From Bordetella parapertussis (lineage in GTDB: Bacteria; Pseudomonadota; Gammaproteobacteria; Burkholderiales; Burkholderiaceae_B): a DNA stretch of 25,916 bases. A model generated the notes under the pieces. It did not search any database and was not told where the DNA came from. It saw only the letters and a program-made list of their open reading frames with translations. Location: positions 1 to 25,916 of the forward strand of contig CAMBLP010000009.1 of NCBI GenBank assembly GCA_945868195.1, in the 5' to 3' direction. Made by a program: the position numbers and the translations under genes. Every line of letters starts with the position of its first letter. The stretch's first letter is position 1. Shown here one piece after another: positions 18,189 to 25,916 of the stretch.

Positions 18189-18778
18189 TGGGCTCTTTTT
18201 ATTTTCCTGGCGATAGTTGGTTGCACCGGACGGCCGCTGGCGTGAAACTTTTACTGTTGATGCTGGCGGGTGCTGGCTTGATGTGGGTGCACGATTGGCG
18301 CGTCCTTCTGTCGGTGTTGCTAGGAGTATTGTTATTCGTTCAGCAATCTGGCGCACGTATCCAGCAGGTTTTGCTGCATCTCAAGACCTTGAGTTGGCTT
18401 GTGGTTATTCTCGTTCTCTTCACTGCATTTACGCAAACACCTCAGGTCGCGCTGGAGGTCGGATTACGTATTTATGCCTTGTTACTCGGTGCACTGTTAG
18501 TGTCGATGACCACGTCGATCGCGCAGATGATGGAGGTTTTAGTCTGGCTCTTAAAGCCTTTTCATCAGCTTGGCTGGGTCAATAGCGAACGTGTCGCACT
18601 TGTGTTTGGGCTCACCCTACGCTTGATTCCCGAGTTGACCGTGCAGTGGCAAGAGATTCGCGAAGCCCAGGCGGCCCGAGGCCTCAAAGCGAATCCTTTT
18701 ACAATGGGCGTGCCGATGTTGTTGCGCACGCTCAGACGCGCACAAGATATTGCAGAGGCGTTAGATGCAAGACAGTAG
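18188..18778 (+). CDS. bioN: Biotin ECF transporter transmembrane protein BioN
   Basis: BioN (EcfT type) couples the ATPase to the substrate-binding membrane protein BioY. The 196-residue product has about five hydrophobic segments, and the first coupling signature is intact at EAQAARGLKANP (Ala163-Arg164-Gly165). The second coupling motif, expected as Ala-Arg-Gly, lies at the very C-terminus and reads Ala194-Arg195-Gln196 before the stop. The essential arginine is thus kept but the glycine is replaced and no tail follows. The ATG shares one base with the bioM stop (TAATG), implying coupled synthesis in fixed proportion. Confidence 0.92.
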   Translation: MGSFYFPGDSWLHRTAAGVKLLLLMLAGAGLMWVHDWRVLLSVLLGVLLFVQQSGARIQQVLLHLKTLSWLVVILVLFTAFTQTPQVALEVGLRIYALLLGALLVSMTTSIAQMMEVLVWLLKPFHQLGWVNSERVALVFGLTLRLIPELTVQWQEIREAQAARGLKANPFTMGVPMLLRTLRRAQDIAEALDARQ

Positions 18779-18823
18779 GGCGTGTGCGATCCGTCACGCA
18801 TTCATGCGCAGTGCGGACCTATT

Positions 18824-18835
18824 TTGACTTGTCAA
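18824..18835. promoter_or_regulatory. Short palindrome in the bioN-bioY gap
   Basis: TTGAC-TT-GTCAA at 18824-18835 is a perfect dyad, 10 bp before the bioY ATG. The rest of the 67-bp gap holds only a weak GCGTG/CACGC repeat (18779-18799). The dyad could be a regulator site or chance; it does not resemble a biotin-repressor operator I know. Confidence 0.25.
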
Positions 18836-18845
18836 TGGAACGTAG

Positions 18846-19421
18846 ATGTTGAAAACAAAAGATCTCGTCTTAGTCGCGCTGTTTACCGCGATGATTATTG
18901 TTCTGGGACTCATTCCACCCGTCCCGGTTCCTTGGGTGCCCGTGCCGATTACCTTACAGACCTTTGGGGTAATGTTGGCAGGCTTGATCTTGGGACCTTG
19001 GCGAGGCGGCTTAGTGGTGTTGACTTATGTGTTGATCGCCTTGCTGGGCATTCCTGTACTTCCGGGAGGTCGTGCCGGTCTGGCTGTTTTGGCCGGCCCG
19101 ACAGGCGGGTTTTTGCTGGGAATGATCCCAGGGGCTGTCATCACCGGATGGCTCGCAGGTGCTTCACCCCGCGGCCAGATTGCGCATACACAGCAGGGAT
19201 GGAAAGCTGTTGCGCCTCAGGTGCTTCGCTGCTGGATCGCGAGCGTCATCGGCGGTTTGCTTGTTGTGTATGCTGTTGGGATTCCTTGGTTGGCTACGGT
19301 CACCGGAATGGGGCTGAACAAGGCTGCCTGGGCCGTCATCGTGTTTTTACCCGGTGACTTACTGAAAGCGCTCGTCGCAAGTATCGTCGCACAACGTGTG
19401 CGACGACTCGGACTGATTTAA
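18846..19421 (+). CDS. bioY: Biotin transporter substrate-binding membrane protein BioY
   Basis: BioY is the S component that binds biotin in the membrane. The 191-residue product has six hydrophobic segments and the family marks PVPITLQTFGVMLAGLILGP, LLGIPVLPGGRAGLAVLAGP, TGGFLLG and FLPGDLLKALVAS near the end. GGAACG ahead of the ATG is a usable Shine-Dalgarno. It completes the bioMNY set, so the cell can import biotin at high affinity. Its TAA stop shares three bases with the stop codon of the convergent livM, leaving no room for a terminator. Confidence 0.95.
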   Translation: MLKTKDLVLVALFTAMIIVLGLIPPVPVPWVPVPITLQTFGVMLAGLILGPWRGGLVVLTYVLIALLGIPVLPGGRAGLAVLAGPTGGFLLGMIPGAVITGWLAGASPRGQIAHTQQGWKAVAPQVLRCWIASVIGGLLVVYAVGIPWLATVTGMGLNKAAWAVIVFLPGDLLKALVASIVAQRVRRLGLI

Positions 19422-20419
19422 CCTTGGGTTGAATTGGGTGATTTGAGCGCTTTACGGCGCTCGAACCAAGCGCTTAACTCGCCTACGATTCCGCGTCGGA
19501 ATGCCAAGACGCAGATCACGAAAATGAGTCCGATCACGATAGTGACCGATTCGCCAAGTCGTTGAAACCACTCAATCCCCGTCCATTTTGTGAGGGTCGC
19601 TCCTAGATCGCCTACTTTGTTTTCAAGAAGGACGACAATAAAGGCGCCGATCACAGGGCCCACTAGCGTGCCTAGACCGCCGATCAGCGTCATCAAAATA
19701 ACAAGCCCTGACATTTGCCAGGTCGCATCCGTCAAGGTCGCCGAGACAAAGATCAGCATCTTGGTGGAGCCGGCAAGACCCGCCAGCATGGCTGAAAGAA
19801 CAAAGGCCAGAAGTTTGAAGCGGTCAACGTCATAACCGAGCGAGGTGGTGCGTGCTTCGTTTTCGCGAATGGCTTTGAGGACTTGTCCGAAAGGTGAATG
19901 TACGGTTCGCCAGACAATGAAGTAGCCAAAGACAAAAATAGCCATCACGACATAGTAGAGATTGAAGTCGCTTTTTAAATCAATCAAACCGAACAGCGTG
20001 CCGCGAGGTACCCCCTGAAGGCCATCTTCGCCGCCCGTGAATTTGGCTTGTAGAAAAAAGAAGTAGACCATCTGAGAAAGGGCCAGCGTGATCATCGCAA
20101 AGTAGATGCCGCTTCGACGAATCGCCAGCGCACCCATTGCTAAGCCAAGTACCCCAGCCACTAACACGCCAAAGGCCAGGCCGACCTCGGTCGGGAATCC
20201 CCACAATTTAATGGCATGCCCGGAGGCATAGGCCGCGCTTCCGAGAAAGGCGGCGTGCCCAAACGAAAGCAGGCCTGTGAAGCCCAACAAAAGATTGAAA
20301 GCGCAAGCAAAGAGCGCATAGCACATGATTTTCATGACAAAGACGGGATAAATCCCCGACAACGGCACAAGGGCCAGAAGGACCAGCGCAACAAGATATC
20401 CGAGATTCTGACGATTCAT
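19418..20419 (-). CDS. livM: Branched-chain amino acid-type ABC transporter permease LivM
   Basis: LivM is one of two membrane subunits of this importer. With the ATG at 20419 (MNRQNLGYLVALVLLAL) it has 333 residues, about ten hydrophobic segments, and the family sequences CAFNLLLGFTGLLSFGHAAFLG, RRSGIYFAMITLALSQM and the coupling loop GQVLKAIRENEARTTSLGYDV. The frame is open 29 codons further upstream into livH, but 20419 gives the ATGA overlap with livH and has GGAAAAGA just before it. It is the last gene of the operon. A short charged C-terminal tail (FERRKALKSPNST) ends at the shared stop with bioY. Confidence 0.94.
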   Translation of the reverse strand: MNRQNLGYLVALVLLALVPLSGIYPVFVMKIMCYALFACAFNLLLGFTGLLSFGHAAFLGSAAYASGHAIKLWGFPTEVGLAFGVLVAGVLGLAMGALAIRRSGIYFAMITLALSQMVYFFFLQAKFTGGEDGLQGVPRGTLFGLIDLKSDFNLYYVVMAIFVFGYFIVWRTVHSPFGQVLKAIRENEARTTSLGYDVDRFKLLAFVLSAMLAGLAGSTKMLIFVSATLTDATWQMSGLVILMTLIGGLGTLVGPVIGAFIVVLLENKVGDLGATLTKWTGIEWFQRLGESVTIVIGLIFVICVLAFRRGIVGELSAWFERRKALKSPNSTQG

Positions 20420-21303
20420 TTTTCTTTTCCGAACAAGCCGGCGGGGCGAAGTAGCAATACGATCGCCATGATGATGAACACAACCGTGCTCGATGCTTCG
20501 GGCCAAAAGACCTTGGTGAGCCCCTCGATGACACCGAGTCCGAGACCGGTGACAATGGCACCCAGGATCGAACCCATTCCGCCAATCACCACTACTGCAA
20601 ACACGACAATAATGAGGTTAGAGCCCATGAGTGGAGAGACTTGGATAATCGGAGCCGCTAACACGCCCGCAAAACCCGCCAAGGCAACACCGAAACCATA
20701 GGTCAAGGTGATCATGAGTGGAACGTTGACCCCGAAGGCCTCGACGAGTCTGGGATTTTCAGTACCCGCGCGCAAAAGCGCACCGAGTTTTGTACGCTCG
20801 ATGACAAACCACGTGATCAGACACACCGTAAGGGAAGCCACGACGACCCAAGCCCGATAATTCGGGAGCATCATGAAACCGAGGTTTGTGGCGCCCCGCA
20901 AGGCCTCGGGAGTCGAATACGGCTGCCCGGAGGCACCATAAAAACTGCGAAATAAACCCTCGATCAAGAGCGTAATACCGAAGGTCAATAAGAGACCATA
21001 GAGGTGATCAAGCTTGTAAAGATGCTTGAGCAGACATTTTTCAATGAGAATGCCAAATAAGCCGACCAAAATAGGCGCGACAAGGAGCATTACCCAGTAA
21101 TTGAGACCGAGGTAGTGCAGACCCATCCAGGCTAGAAAAGCACCCAGCATGTAGAGTGCGCCGTGCGCGAAATTAATGACGTTGAGTAAACCGAAAATAA
21201 CGGCCAAGCCCAGCGACAAGATGGCATAGAAGGAGCCGTTCACCAAGCCAAGCAGAAGCTGACCGAGACACGCTTGCAAGGGAATACCAAAAATAGTGAT
21301 CAT
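20416..21303 (-). CDS. livH: Branched-chain amino acid-type ABC transporter permease LivH
   Basis: LivH is the second membrane subunit. The 295-residue product has about eight hydrophobic segments with the family text QLLLGLVNGSFYAILSLGLA, GLLNVINFAHGALYMLGAF, the coupling loop GALLRAGTENPRLVEAFGVNV and GGMGSILGAIVTGLGLGVIEG. It ends with RPAGLFGKEK, a usual end for this family. The start MITIFGIPLQACLGQLLLG is preceded by an 83-bp gap from livK that carries a strong stem-loop. It overlaps livM by 4 nt. Confidence 0.95.
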   Translation of the reverse strand: MITIFGIPLQACLGQLLLGLVNGSFYAILSLGLAVIFGLLNVINFAHGALYMLGAFLAWMGLHYLGLNYWVMLLVAPILVGLFGILIEKCLLKHLYKLDHLYGLLLTFGITLLIEGLFRSFYGASGQPYSTPEALRGATNLGFMMLPNYRAWVVVASLTVCLITWFVIERTKLGALLRAGTENPRLVEAFGVNVPLMITLTYGFGVALAGFAGVLAAPIIQVSPLMGSNLIIVVFAVVVIGGMGSILGAIVTGLGLGVIEGLTKVFWPEASSTVVFIIMAIVLLLRPAGLFGKEK

Positions 21304-21345
21304 CGTCTGCCTACTTCATAAAGCCAATTGCTATTACAGCGTCGT

Positions 21346-21378
21346 ACCCCCTGGCAGGCTGAAGCGTCGCCAGGGGGT
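21346..21378 (-). other. Stem-loop between livK and livH (mRNA processing or attenuation)
   Basis: ACCCCCTGGC (21346-21355) and GCCAGGGGGT (21369-21378) form a perfect 10-bp GC-rich stem with a 13-nt loop, 8 nt after the livK stop. No U tract follows on the minus strand. In such operons a stem here commonly stabilises the upstream binding-protein mRNA and lowers expression of the permeases. Confidence 0.55.
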
Positions 21379-21386
21379 GGATCTGC

Positions 21387-22598
21387 TTACTTCTTGATAA
21401 ATTTACAAGTGGATTCGGAGAGTTTTGTAAACACCTCTTCACCTGGCAGGACTGCGATTTGCTTGTAGTAGTCCCAAGGCCCTTTGGACTCGCTTGGTTT
21501 TTTAACTTCCATCAGGAACATGTCATGCACCATACGACCGTCTGCGCGGACATAACCGTTCTTGGCGAACATATCGTTGACCTTATTGGACTTCATCCAT
21601 TTCATGACGGTATCGCCATCATCACTATTCGTGGCTTTGATGGCATTCAGATAGAAGGATACGGCTGAATAATTACCCGCTTGAATCATCGAAGGCTTGC
21701 GCTTGACACGCGCTTCGAATTTTTTAGACCAAGCGCGTGTTTCATCATTTTGATCCCAATACCAGCCGTCAGTAAACTGCATGCCTTGTGTGGCCTGAAG
21801 ACCAAGTGAGTGAATGTCGTTGATGAAAATCAGCAGGCCGGCCATTTTCATGGTCTTACCAATACCAAACTCGTTGGCGGCTTTGATCGAGTTGATGGTG
21901 TCACCTCCCGCGTTTGCCAAGCCTAGGATCTGTGCCTTTGAGCTTTGGGCTTGTAATAAAAAGGAGGAGAAGTCTGAGGAGTTCAGTGGCGCGCGCACCT
22001 GACCTTTGATTTCACCACCTGCTTCTCGGACGACCTTGGCGGTATCGCGCTCAAGTGCATGACCAAAGGCATAGTCAGCCGTCAAGAAGTACCAAGTTTT
22101 GCCACCCGCTTTTACAACGGCAGAGCCTGTTCCGCGGGCTAAGGCAACGGTGTCATAGGCCCAGTGAACGGTATAGGGTGTGCATTGCGCGCCTGTGAGG
22201 TCCGAGGCTGCGGCGCCAATGGCAAAAAAGGGCTTTTTCTTTTCAGCGGCAATGCCAGCCAAGGCAAGGTTAACGCCGGAGTTCGTGCCGCCGATTAGCA
22301 TGTCGATCTTTTGCTGATCGAACCATTCACGCGCACGCGCAGCTGCCACGTCCGCTTTGTTTTGGTGATCCGCAAATAAAAGCTCAACCTTTTTTCCATT
22401 GATCTGACCGCCTGCATCGGCAATCGCCATGCGAACAGCCTCAACGCCGCCTGCACCATCAATGTCAGAGTAGACGCTGGCCATATCGGTGACGAAACCG
22501 ATCCGAATGACGTTGTCGGAAACGGCGGCTTGTGCAGTGTGGCCAACAAGTCCGAGACCTGCGATCATGAGCGAAGCGCTTAGGGTACGAAGTTTCAT
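21387..22598 (-). CDS. Periplasmic substrate-binding protein, LivK-like
   Basis: This 403-residue protein delivers substrate to the Liv permeases. It has a signal peptide (MKLRTLSASLMIAGLGLVGH then TAQA, cut near residue 24) and a mature type I periplasmic-binding fold beginning with SDNVIRIGFVTDMASVYSDI. Marks of the family include GGVEAVRMAIADAGGQINGK, LIGGTNSGVNLALAGIAAE and KTWYFLTADYAFGHALERD. I use the ATG at 22598, which has a near-ideal AGGAGA 5 nt upstream; the frame to 22658 is not needed. The substrate may be a branched-chain amino acid, amide or aromatic acid; sequence alone does not settle it, so no gene symbol is given. Confidence 0.93.
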   Translation of the reverse strand: MKLRTLSASLMIAGLGLVGHTAQAAVSDNVIRIGFVTDMASVYSDIDGAGGVEAVRMAIADAGGQINGKKVELLFADHQNKADVAAARAREWFDQQKIDMLIGGTNSGVNLALAGIAAEKKKPFFAIGAAASDLTGAQCTPYTVHWAYDTVALARGTGSAVVKAGGKTWYFLTADYAFGHALERDTAKVVREAGGEIKGQVRAPLNSSDFSSFLLQAQSSKAQILGLANAGGDTINSIKAANEFGIGKTMKMAGLLIFINDIHSLGLQATQGMQFTDGWYWDQNDETRAWSKKFEARVKRKPSMIQAGNYSAVSFYLNAIKATNSDDGDTVMKWMKSNKVNDMFAKNGYVRADGRMVHDMFLMEVKKPSESKGPWDYYKQIAVLPGEEVFTKLSESTCKFIKK

Positions 22599-22638
22599 GT
22601 ATTTCTCCTGGGGGGTTGCTGCGATTAAAGTTTTATTA

Positions 22639-23349
22639 TTAGACACCGAGTAATTCATTTAATACGGATTGCTTTTCCTTGAGTTCGCTGGCATCGAAAT
22701 GCTCGACGATTTGACCGTGTTCCATGACATAAAACCGATCGGCCAAAGGTGCGGCAAAGCGGAAATTTTGCTCCACCATCACGATGGTGTAGCCCTTGTC
22801 TTTGAGCATTTTGATCATACGACTCAACGCTTGCACAATGACTGGAGCAAGCCCTTCGGAAATTTCATCAAGCAAGAGCAGATTTGCACCCGTACGCAAA
22901 ATGCGCGCGACCGCCAACATTTGTTGCTCGCCACCAGACAGGCGAGTGCCGGGAGAGTGACGTCGCTCCAACAGATTTGGGAACATGTCATAAATTTCGG
23001 CAAGCGTCATGCCACCGCCAGGGACACCTACAGGTGGAGGTAATAAAAGATTTTCCTCGCATGACAAGCTGGCAAAGATGCCACGCTCTTCTGGGCAATA
23101 TCCGATTCCGAGATGTGCGATCTTGAAGGTGGGCATGTCGATCGCTTCTTGCCCATGAATACGGACGGATCCTTTGCGAGAGCCCGTCAGGCCCAAGATC
23201 GCGCGCAAAGTCGTGGTTCTTCCCGCGCCATTACGGCCGAGGAGGGTGACGACTTCGCCTTTATTCACCGTTAAGTTGACGCCATGCAAAATATGAGACT
23301 CGCCATACCAAGCTTGCAGATCAGTGATTTCGAGTGCGCTCGTGCTCAT
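22639..23349 (-). CDS. livF: Branched-chain amino acid-type ABC transporter ATPase LivF, Walker A Lys replaced by Arg
   Basis: LivF pairs with LivG to power the importer. The 236-residue product has a Walker A reading GRNGAGRTT (38-46), where Arg44 (codon AGA, 23220-23218) stands in place of the lysine that holds the ATP phosphates. The signature LSGGEQQ (137-143) and Walker B LLLLDE (157-162) with catalytic Glu162 are intact, but the switch position in MVEQN is Gln, as it also is in E. coli LivF. I believe Arg at this place occurs in other Burkholderiales LivF proteins, but cannot check it. The start overlaps livG by ATGA; livK follows after 40 nt. Confidence 0.94.
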   Translation of the reverse strand: MSTSALEITDLQAWYGESHILHGVNLTVNKGEVVTLLGRNGAGRTTTLRAILGLTGSRKGSVRIHGQEAIDMPTFKIAHLGIGYCPEERGIFASLSCEENLLLPPPVGVPGGGMTLAEIYDMFPNLLERRHSPGTRLSGGEQQMLAVARILRTGANLLLLDEISEGLAPVIVQALSRMIKMLKDKGYTIVMVEQNFRFAAPLADRFYVMEHGQIVEHFDASELKEKQSVLNELLGV

Positions 23350-24119
23350 CCGTGTGCTCCCTCAAGTTCGCCTTCAGTCGTTCCCATGTAGGCCTCCATC
23401 ACAGCGGGATCTTTTGAAACGTGAGCGTAGTTGCCCTCAGCCAGCACCGAGCCGCGCGCCAGTACCGTAATCGTGTCCGCGATCGAAGACACGACATTCA
23501 TATTGTGCTCAACCATCAAAATCGTGCGGCCGACACTGACGCGCTTGATGAGTTGTGTCACGCGATCAACATCCTCATGACCCATACCTTGCGTGGGTTC
23601 ATCGAGCAGCATGAGTTCGGGCTCCATCGCGAGCGTGGTGGCGATTTCGAGCGCGCGTTTGCGTCCATAGGGAAGGTTGACCGTCATTTCATCCGCAAAA
23701 TCGCCGAGATCGACTTGTCCGAGGAGCTCTCGGGCGCGTTCGTTCAGGGCGTTCAGTCTTTGATCGCTCTGCCAAAAGTTGAATGAAAGACCGGTTTCAC
23801 GTTGTAGTCCAATCCTGACATTTTCGAGTACAGAAAGATGAGGAAAGACAGCGGATATCTGAAAGGAGCGAATAATGCCCCGACGGGCAATGTGCGCCGG
23901 GGTGTCACGGGTGATGTCGAGGCCGTTAAAGGTAATGCTGCCGCGCGTTGGCGTTAAAAACTTGGTCAGTAGGTTAAAGCACGTAGTTTTGCCTGCCCCA
24001 TTGGGGCCAATCAGAGCATGGATCTGACCGCGCTCTACGCGGAGAGACACGTCATTGACCGCTACAAAACCGCGAAATTCTTTTGTGAGCCCTTTCGTCT
24101 CAAGAATGATGTCTTGCAT
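23346..24119 (-). CDS. livG: Branched-chain amino acid-type ABC transporter ATPase LivG
   Basis: LivG is the other ATPase of the importer. The 257-residue product has a canonical Walker A GPNGAGKTT (38-46), the Q-loop RSFQISAVFPHLSVLENV, Walker B LMLLDEP with Glu174, and the switch His205 in MVEHN. The signature is degenerate: LPYGRKRALEIA in place of LSGGQ, as is usual for LivG (LAYGQ in E. coli). It is the first gene of livG-livF-livK-livH-livM, an order unlike the E. coli livKHMGF cluster. A plausible promoter stands 39-68 bp upstream of its ATG; its Shine-Dalgarno is poor. Confidence 0.95.
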   Translation of the reverse strand: MQDIILETKGLTKEFRGFVAVNDVSLRVERGQIHALIGPNGAGKTTCFNLLTKFLTPTRGSITFNGLDITRDTPAHIARRGIIRSFQISAVFPHLSVLENVRIGLQRETGLSFNFWQSDQRLNALNERARELLGQVDLGDFADEMTVNLPYGRKRALEIATTLAMEPELMLLDEPTQGMGHEDVDRVTQLIKRVSVGRTILMVEHNMNVVSSIADTITVLARGSVLAEGNYAHVSKDPAVMEAYMGTTEGELEGAHG

Positions 24120-24157
24120 GCAGCAACCCGCCCAAACAATTTAAGATTTGATGACGA

Positions 24158-24187
24158 AGTATGGCGTAAATCACCGTCAAAGTTCAA
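24158..24187 (-). promoter_or_regulatory. Candidate promoter of the livGFKHM operon
   Basis: On the minus strand TTGAAC (24187-24182) and CATACT (24163-24158) are separated by 18 bp, a reasonable sigma-70 pair. Transcription would start near 24151, leaving a leader of about 32 nt before livG. This makes the liv genes an operon separate from nth, which ends at 24209. No clear terminator for nth is seen in the 89-bp gap. Confidence 0.4.
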
Positions 24188-24208
24188 TGAGGGTTTGCCT
24201 GAAGGTTG

Positions 24209-24844
24209 TTAACCCTTGGTTTTTTTCGTGTACTCACACAGATCAGAAATCCCGCACTGAGGACATTTTGGCGTACGCGCGACACAAATGTAACGTCCAT
24301 GCAAAATGAGCCAGTGATGCACATCAAGTTTGAATTCGTCGGCAACGAACTTTTCTAGACCTTTTTCGACAGCAACGACATCCTTACCAGGGGCGATTTT
24401 GGTTCGATTGGAAACCCTGAAAATATGGGTGTCGACGGCGATGGTTGGCTGGCCAAACGCCGTGTTCAGCACCACGTTAGCCGTTTTGCGACCCACACCA
24501 GGGAGCGCTTCGAGCGCTTCTCGCGACTGGGGAACCTTGCCCCCATGCTGCTCGAGCAATATTTTGCATGTGGCGATCGCGTTTTTAGCCTTGGTTTTAA
24601 ACAGGCCGATGGTTTTGATGTATTCCATGAGTTTTTCTTCGCCGAGCGCCAAGAGCGCTTTAGGCGTGCCGTAGCGAGGGAAAAACTTGCGGGTGGCGAT
24701 ATTGACGGCTTTGTCGGTCGTTTGTGCCGAGAGCAGGACGGCGATCAGCAGCTGAAAATCGCTGCCGTATTCCAGTTCGGTCGTAGGATTGGGATTGGCC
24801 GCACGCAGGCGGGTAAAAATTTCTTTGCGTTTTTGTGGGTTCAT
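24209..24844 (-). CDS. nth: Endonuclease III (Nth)
   Basis: Nth excises oxidised pyrimidines and cuts the abasic site it leaves. The 211-residue product has the usual length and shows [19 protein letters not shown], the helix-hairpin-helix [14 protein letters not shown] with the catalytic lysine, the catalytic Asp in [11 protein letters not shown], and the C-terminal iron-sulfur loop with cysteines spaced C-x6-C-x2-C-x5-C ([17 protein letters not shown]). The start overlaps the stop of the rnfB-like gene as ATGA. An rnf gene beside nth is also the arrangement at the end of the E. coli rsx operon. Confidence 0.97.
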   Translation of the reverse strand: MNPQKRKEIFTRLRAANPNPTTELEYGSDFQLLIAVLLSAQTTDKAVNIATRKFFPRYGTPKALLALGEEKLMEYIKTIGLFKTKAKNAIATCKILLEQHGGKVPQSREALEALPGVGRKTANVVLNTAFGQPTIAVDTHIFRVSNRTKIAPGKDVVAVEKGLEKFVADEFKLDVHHWLILHGRYICVARTPKCPQCGISDLCEYTKKTKG

Positions 24845-25455
24845 GGCGTGCTGGCGTTGCGCCGAGCGCGGGCGCGCGCAAGCGCGGCTTGGGCGGCTGT
24901 GCGTTTGTCTTCGGTCGTATTGGCGATGGGAGCGGTCTGAAGGGGGGGCTGCTCAGTGCTTCTTAAGCTGGCGGGTGTTTTGTTGAGCCTTGTGATGCGG
25001 CGCTCATAGCGCGCGCGTGCCTGATCGGCATCGACTTGGGTCCAGGTCCGGGGTGGTTCGACATTGACCATGTCAATGCAGTCCACTGGACAAGGGGCGA
25101 CACATAAATCACAGCCCGTGCAGTCAGCCGCGATGATGGTATGCATGACTTTTGACGCACCCAAAATAGCATCGACAGGGCAGGCCTGAATGCAAAGCGT
25201 GCAGCCAATACAAAATTGCTCATCGATCACAGCAACCTGTAGGGGCACATGGACACCACAGCTTGCATCAAGAGGCAGTATGGGGTGGTCAAGCAGTTGG
25301 GCCAATGCGGCGATCCCGGCGTCCCCGCCAGGCGGGCAGCGATTGATCGGGGTAGTGCCCTCTGCGATGGCACGCGCGTAGGGCGCGCAGCCCTCAAACC
25401 CACATTTCGTGCATTGAGTCTGCGGTAGCAGACTATTGATACGTTCAGCCAGCAT
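24841..25455 (-). CDS. rnfB: RnfB/RsxB-like ferredoxin-type electron transfer protein without membrane anchor
   Basis: RnfB normally carries electrons within the membrane Rnf/Rsx complex. This 204-residue form begins almost directly at the iron-sulfur domain ([15 protein letters not shown], then NRCPPGG). A two-cluster ferredoxin part follows ([17 protein letters not shown] and [17 protein letters not shown]) and then a tail of about 80 residues rich in Ala and Arg. The N-terminal membrane helix of E. coli RsxB is absent, and no other rnf gene is adjacent, so a soluble orphan role is likely. I use ATG 25455, which forms TAATG with the phaZ stop; the frame is open to 25491 but inside phaZ. It overlaps nth by 4 nt. 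Confidence 0.9.
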   Translation of the reverse strand: MLAERINSLLPQTQCTKCGFEGCAPYARAIAEGTTPINRCPPGGDAGIAALAQLLDHPILPLDASCGVHVPLQVAVIDEQFCIGCTLCIQACPVDAILGASKVMHTIIAADCTGCDLCVAPCPVDCIDMVNVEPPRTWTQVDADQARARYERRITRLNKTPASLRSTEQPPLQTAPIANTTEDKRTAAQAALARARARRNASTP

Positions 25456-25916
25456 TAGACCCGACGGATCAATTCCGCGATTTGCGGGCAAATCATCGTG
25501 CGCCAGCGGCGTCCCGAAAATATACCGTAATGACCGCAGTCAGGCGCAGTGAAGTGTTGCTTGCGCTTGGCTGGAATCCCTGAACAGAGGGTTTGAGCCG
25601 CACGTGTTTGACCTTCGCCAGAGATGTCGTCAAGCTCGCCTTCGATAGTGAACAGGGCCACAGTTTTGATGTCGGCAGGGCGAACGATTTGTCCATCGAT
25701 TTCCCAGGTGCCATTAGGTAAATCAAAATCTTGAAATACAACGCGAATCGTATCGAGGTAAAAGTCAGCGGACATATCGAGTACGGCGTTGTACTCGTTG
25801 TAAAAACGGCGATGCGCCTCAGCATCATCGTCGTCGCCGCGCAATAAATCCAAGTAAAAGTCGTAGTGTGATTTGAGATGACGATCCGGGTTCATCGACA
25901 AAAAGCCGGCGTGTTG
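25455..25916 (-). CDS. phaZ: Intracellular polyhydroxyalkanoate depolymerase PhaZ, C-terminal part (truncated by window edge)
   Basis: The frame is open to the right edge, giving the last 153 residues of a protein usually near 400. Marks of the intracellular PHB depolymerase family are [13 protein letters not shown] at the edge, [28 protein letters not shown] and [21 protein letters not shown]. The likely catalytic Asp is in [11 protein letters not shown] and the catalytic His in [12 protein letters not shown]. It would mobilise stored polyester granules. The N-terminal half with the nucleophile cysteine lies outside the window. The stop shares one base with the start of the rnfB-like gene. 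Confidence 0.92.
   Translation of the reverse strand, partial: QHAGFLSMNPDRHLKSHYDFYLDLLRGDDDDAEAHRRFYNEYNAVLDMSADFYLDTIRVVFQDFDLPNGTWEIDGQIVRPADIKTVALFTIEGELDDISGEGQTRAAQTLCSGIPAKRKQHFTAPDCGHYGIFSGRRWRTMICPQIAELIRRV

Noticed and set aside
18782..19357. 191-residue plus-strand frame overlapping bioY
   Set aside because: It is a shadow of bioY in another frame, rich in Arg, Cys and Gly, with no recognisable domain.
22610..22615. G6 run just upstream of the livK ribosome site
   Set aside because: It lies in the livF-livK gap and would not change any reading frame.

Overview
This looks like a chromosomal segment from a betaproteobacterium of the order Burkholderiales, most likely the family Alcaligenaceae (a Bordetella/Achromobacter relative). 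The IspD, RisA, SMC and parvulin proteins read like their Bordetella counterparts as I remember them, and the gene blocks (ispD-ispF, risA-risS, smc-zipA-ligA, rnfB-nth) fit that group. The assignment rests on recalled sequences, not on a search. I see no rRNA, tRNA, CRISPR array, insertion sequence, phage gene or obvious transferred island. Base and codon use look uniform throughout.

Layout, left to right. (1) 1-5.0 kb: the 5' part of mfd (minus strand, cut by the edge) diverges from ispD-ispF (isoprenoid precursor synthesis). These converge on the two-component system risA-risS (minus). (2) 5.1-8.6 kb: a tsaB-rimI reading frame (tRNA t6A factor plus ribosomal-protein acetyltransferase) coupled to a family 4 uracil-DNA glycosylase, converging on the lysophospholipid transporter lplT (minus). 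(3) 8.7-15.4 kb: smc, zipA and ligA (plus), covering chromosome condensation, division and DNA ligation. (4) 15.4-17.5 kb: a minus-strand operon msrB-yciB-bolA-parvulin with three consecutive 4-nt overlaps. (5) 17.5-19.4 kb: bioM-bioN-bioY, a complete ECF biotin importer. (6) 19.4-24.1 kb: a minus-strand branched-chain-amino-acid-type ABC importer in transcription order livG-livF-livK-livH-livM. (7) 24.2-25.9 kb: phaZ (3' part, cut by the edge)-rnfB-nth on the minus strand.

The segment is very compact. No stretch between genes exceeds about 150 bp, most same-strand neighbours overlap by ATGA or TAATG, and two convergent pairs (ispF/risS and bioY/livM) share stop-codon bases. This suggests a streamlined genome.

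I found no wholly new multi-gene system. The points most worth checking are: a G7 tract in the linker of the tsaB-rimI frame, where losing one G would recreate two separate genes joined by an ATGA overlap; a liv ATPase pair whose degenerate residues all fall in one of the two ATP sites (including Walker A Lys to Arg in LivF); a 12-codon mini-ORF with the strongest Shine-Dalgarno sequence I noticed, lying in frame upstream of risA; several SD-less starts with -10-like boxes 5-9 nt upstream; and a short, anchorless RnfB translationally coupled to nth.
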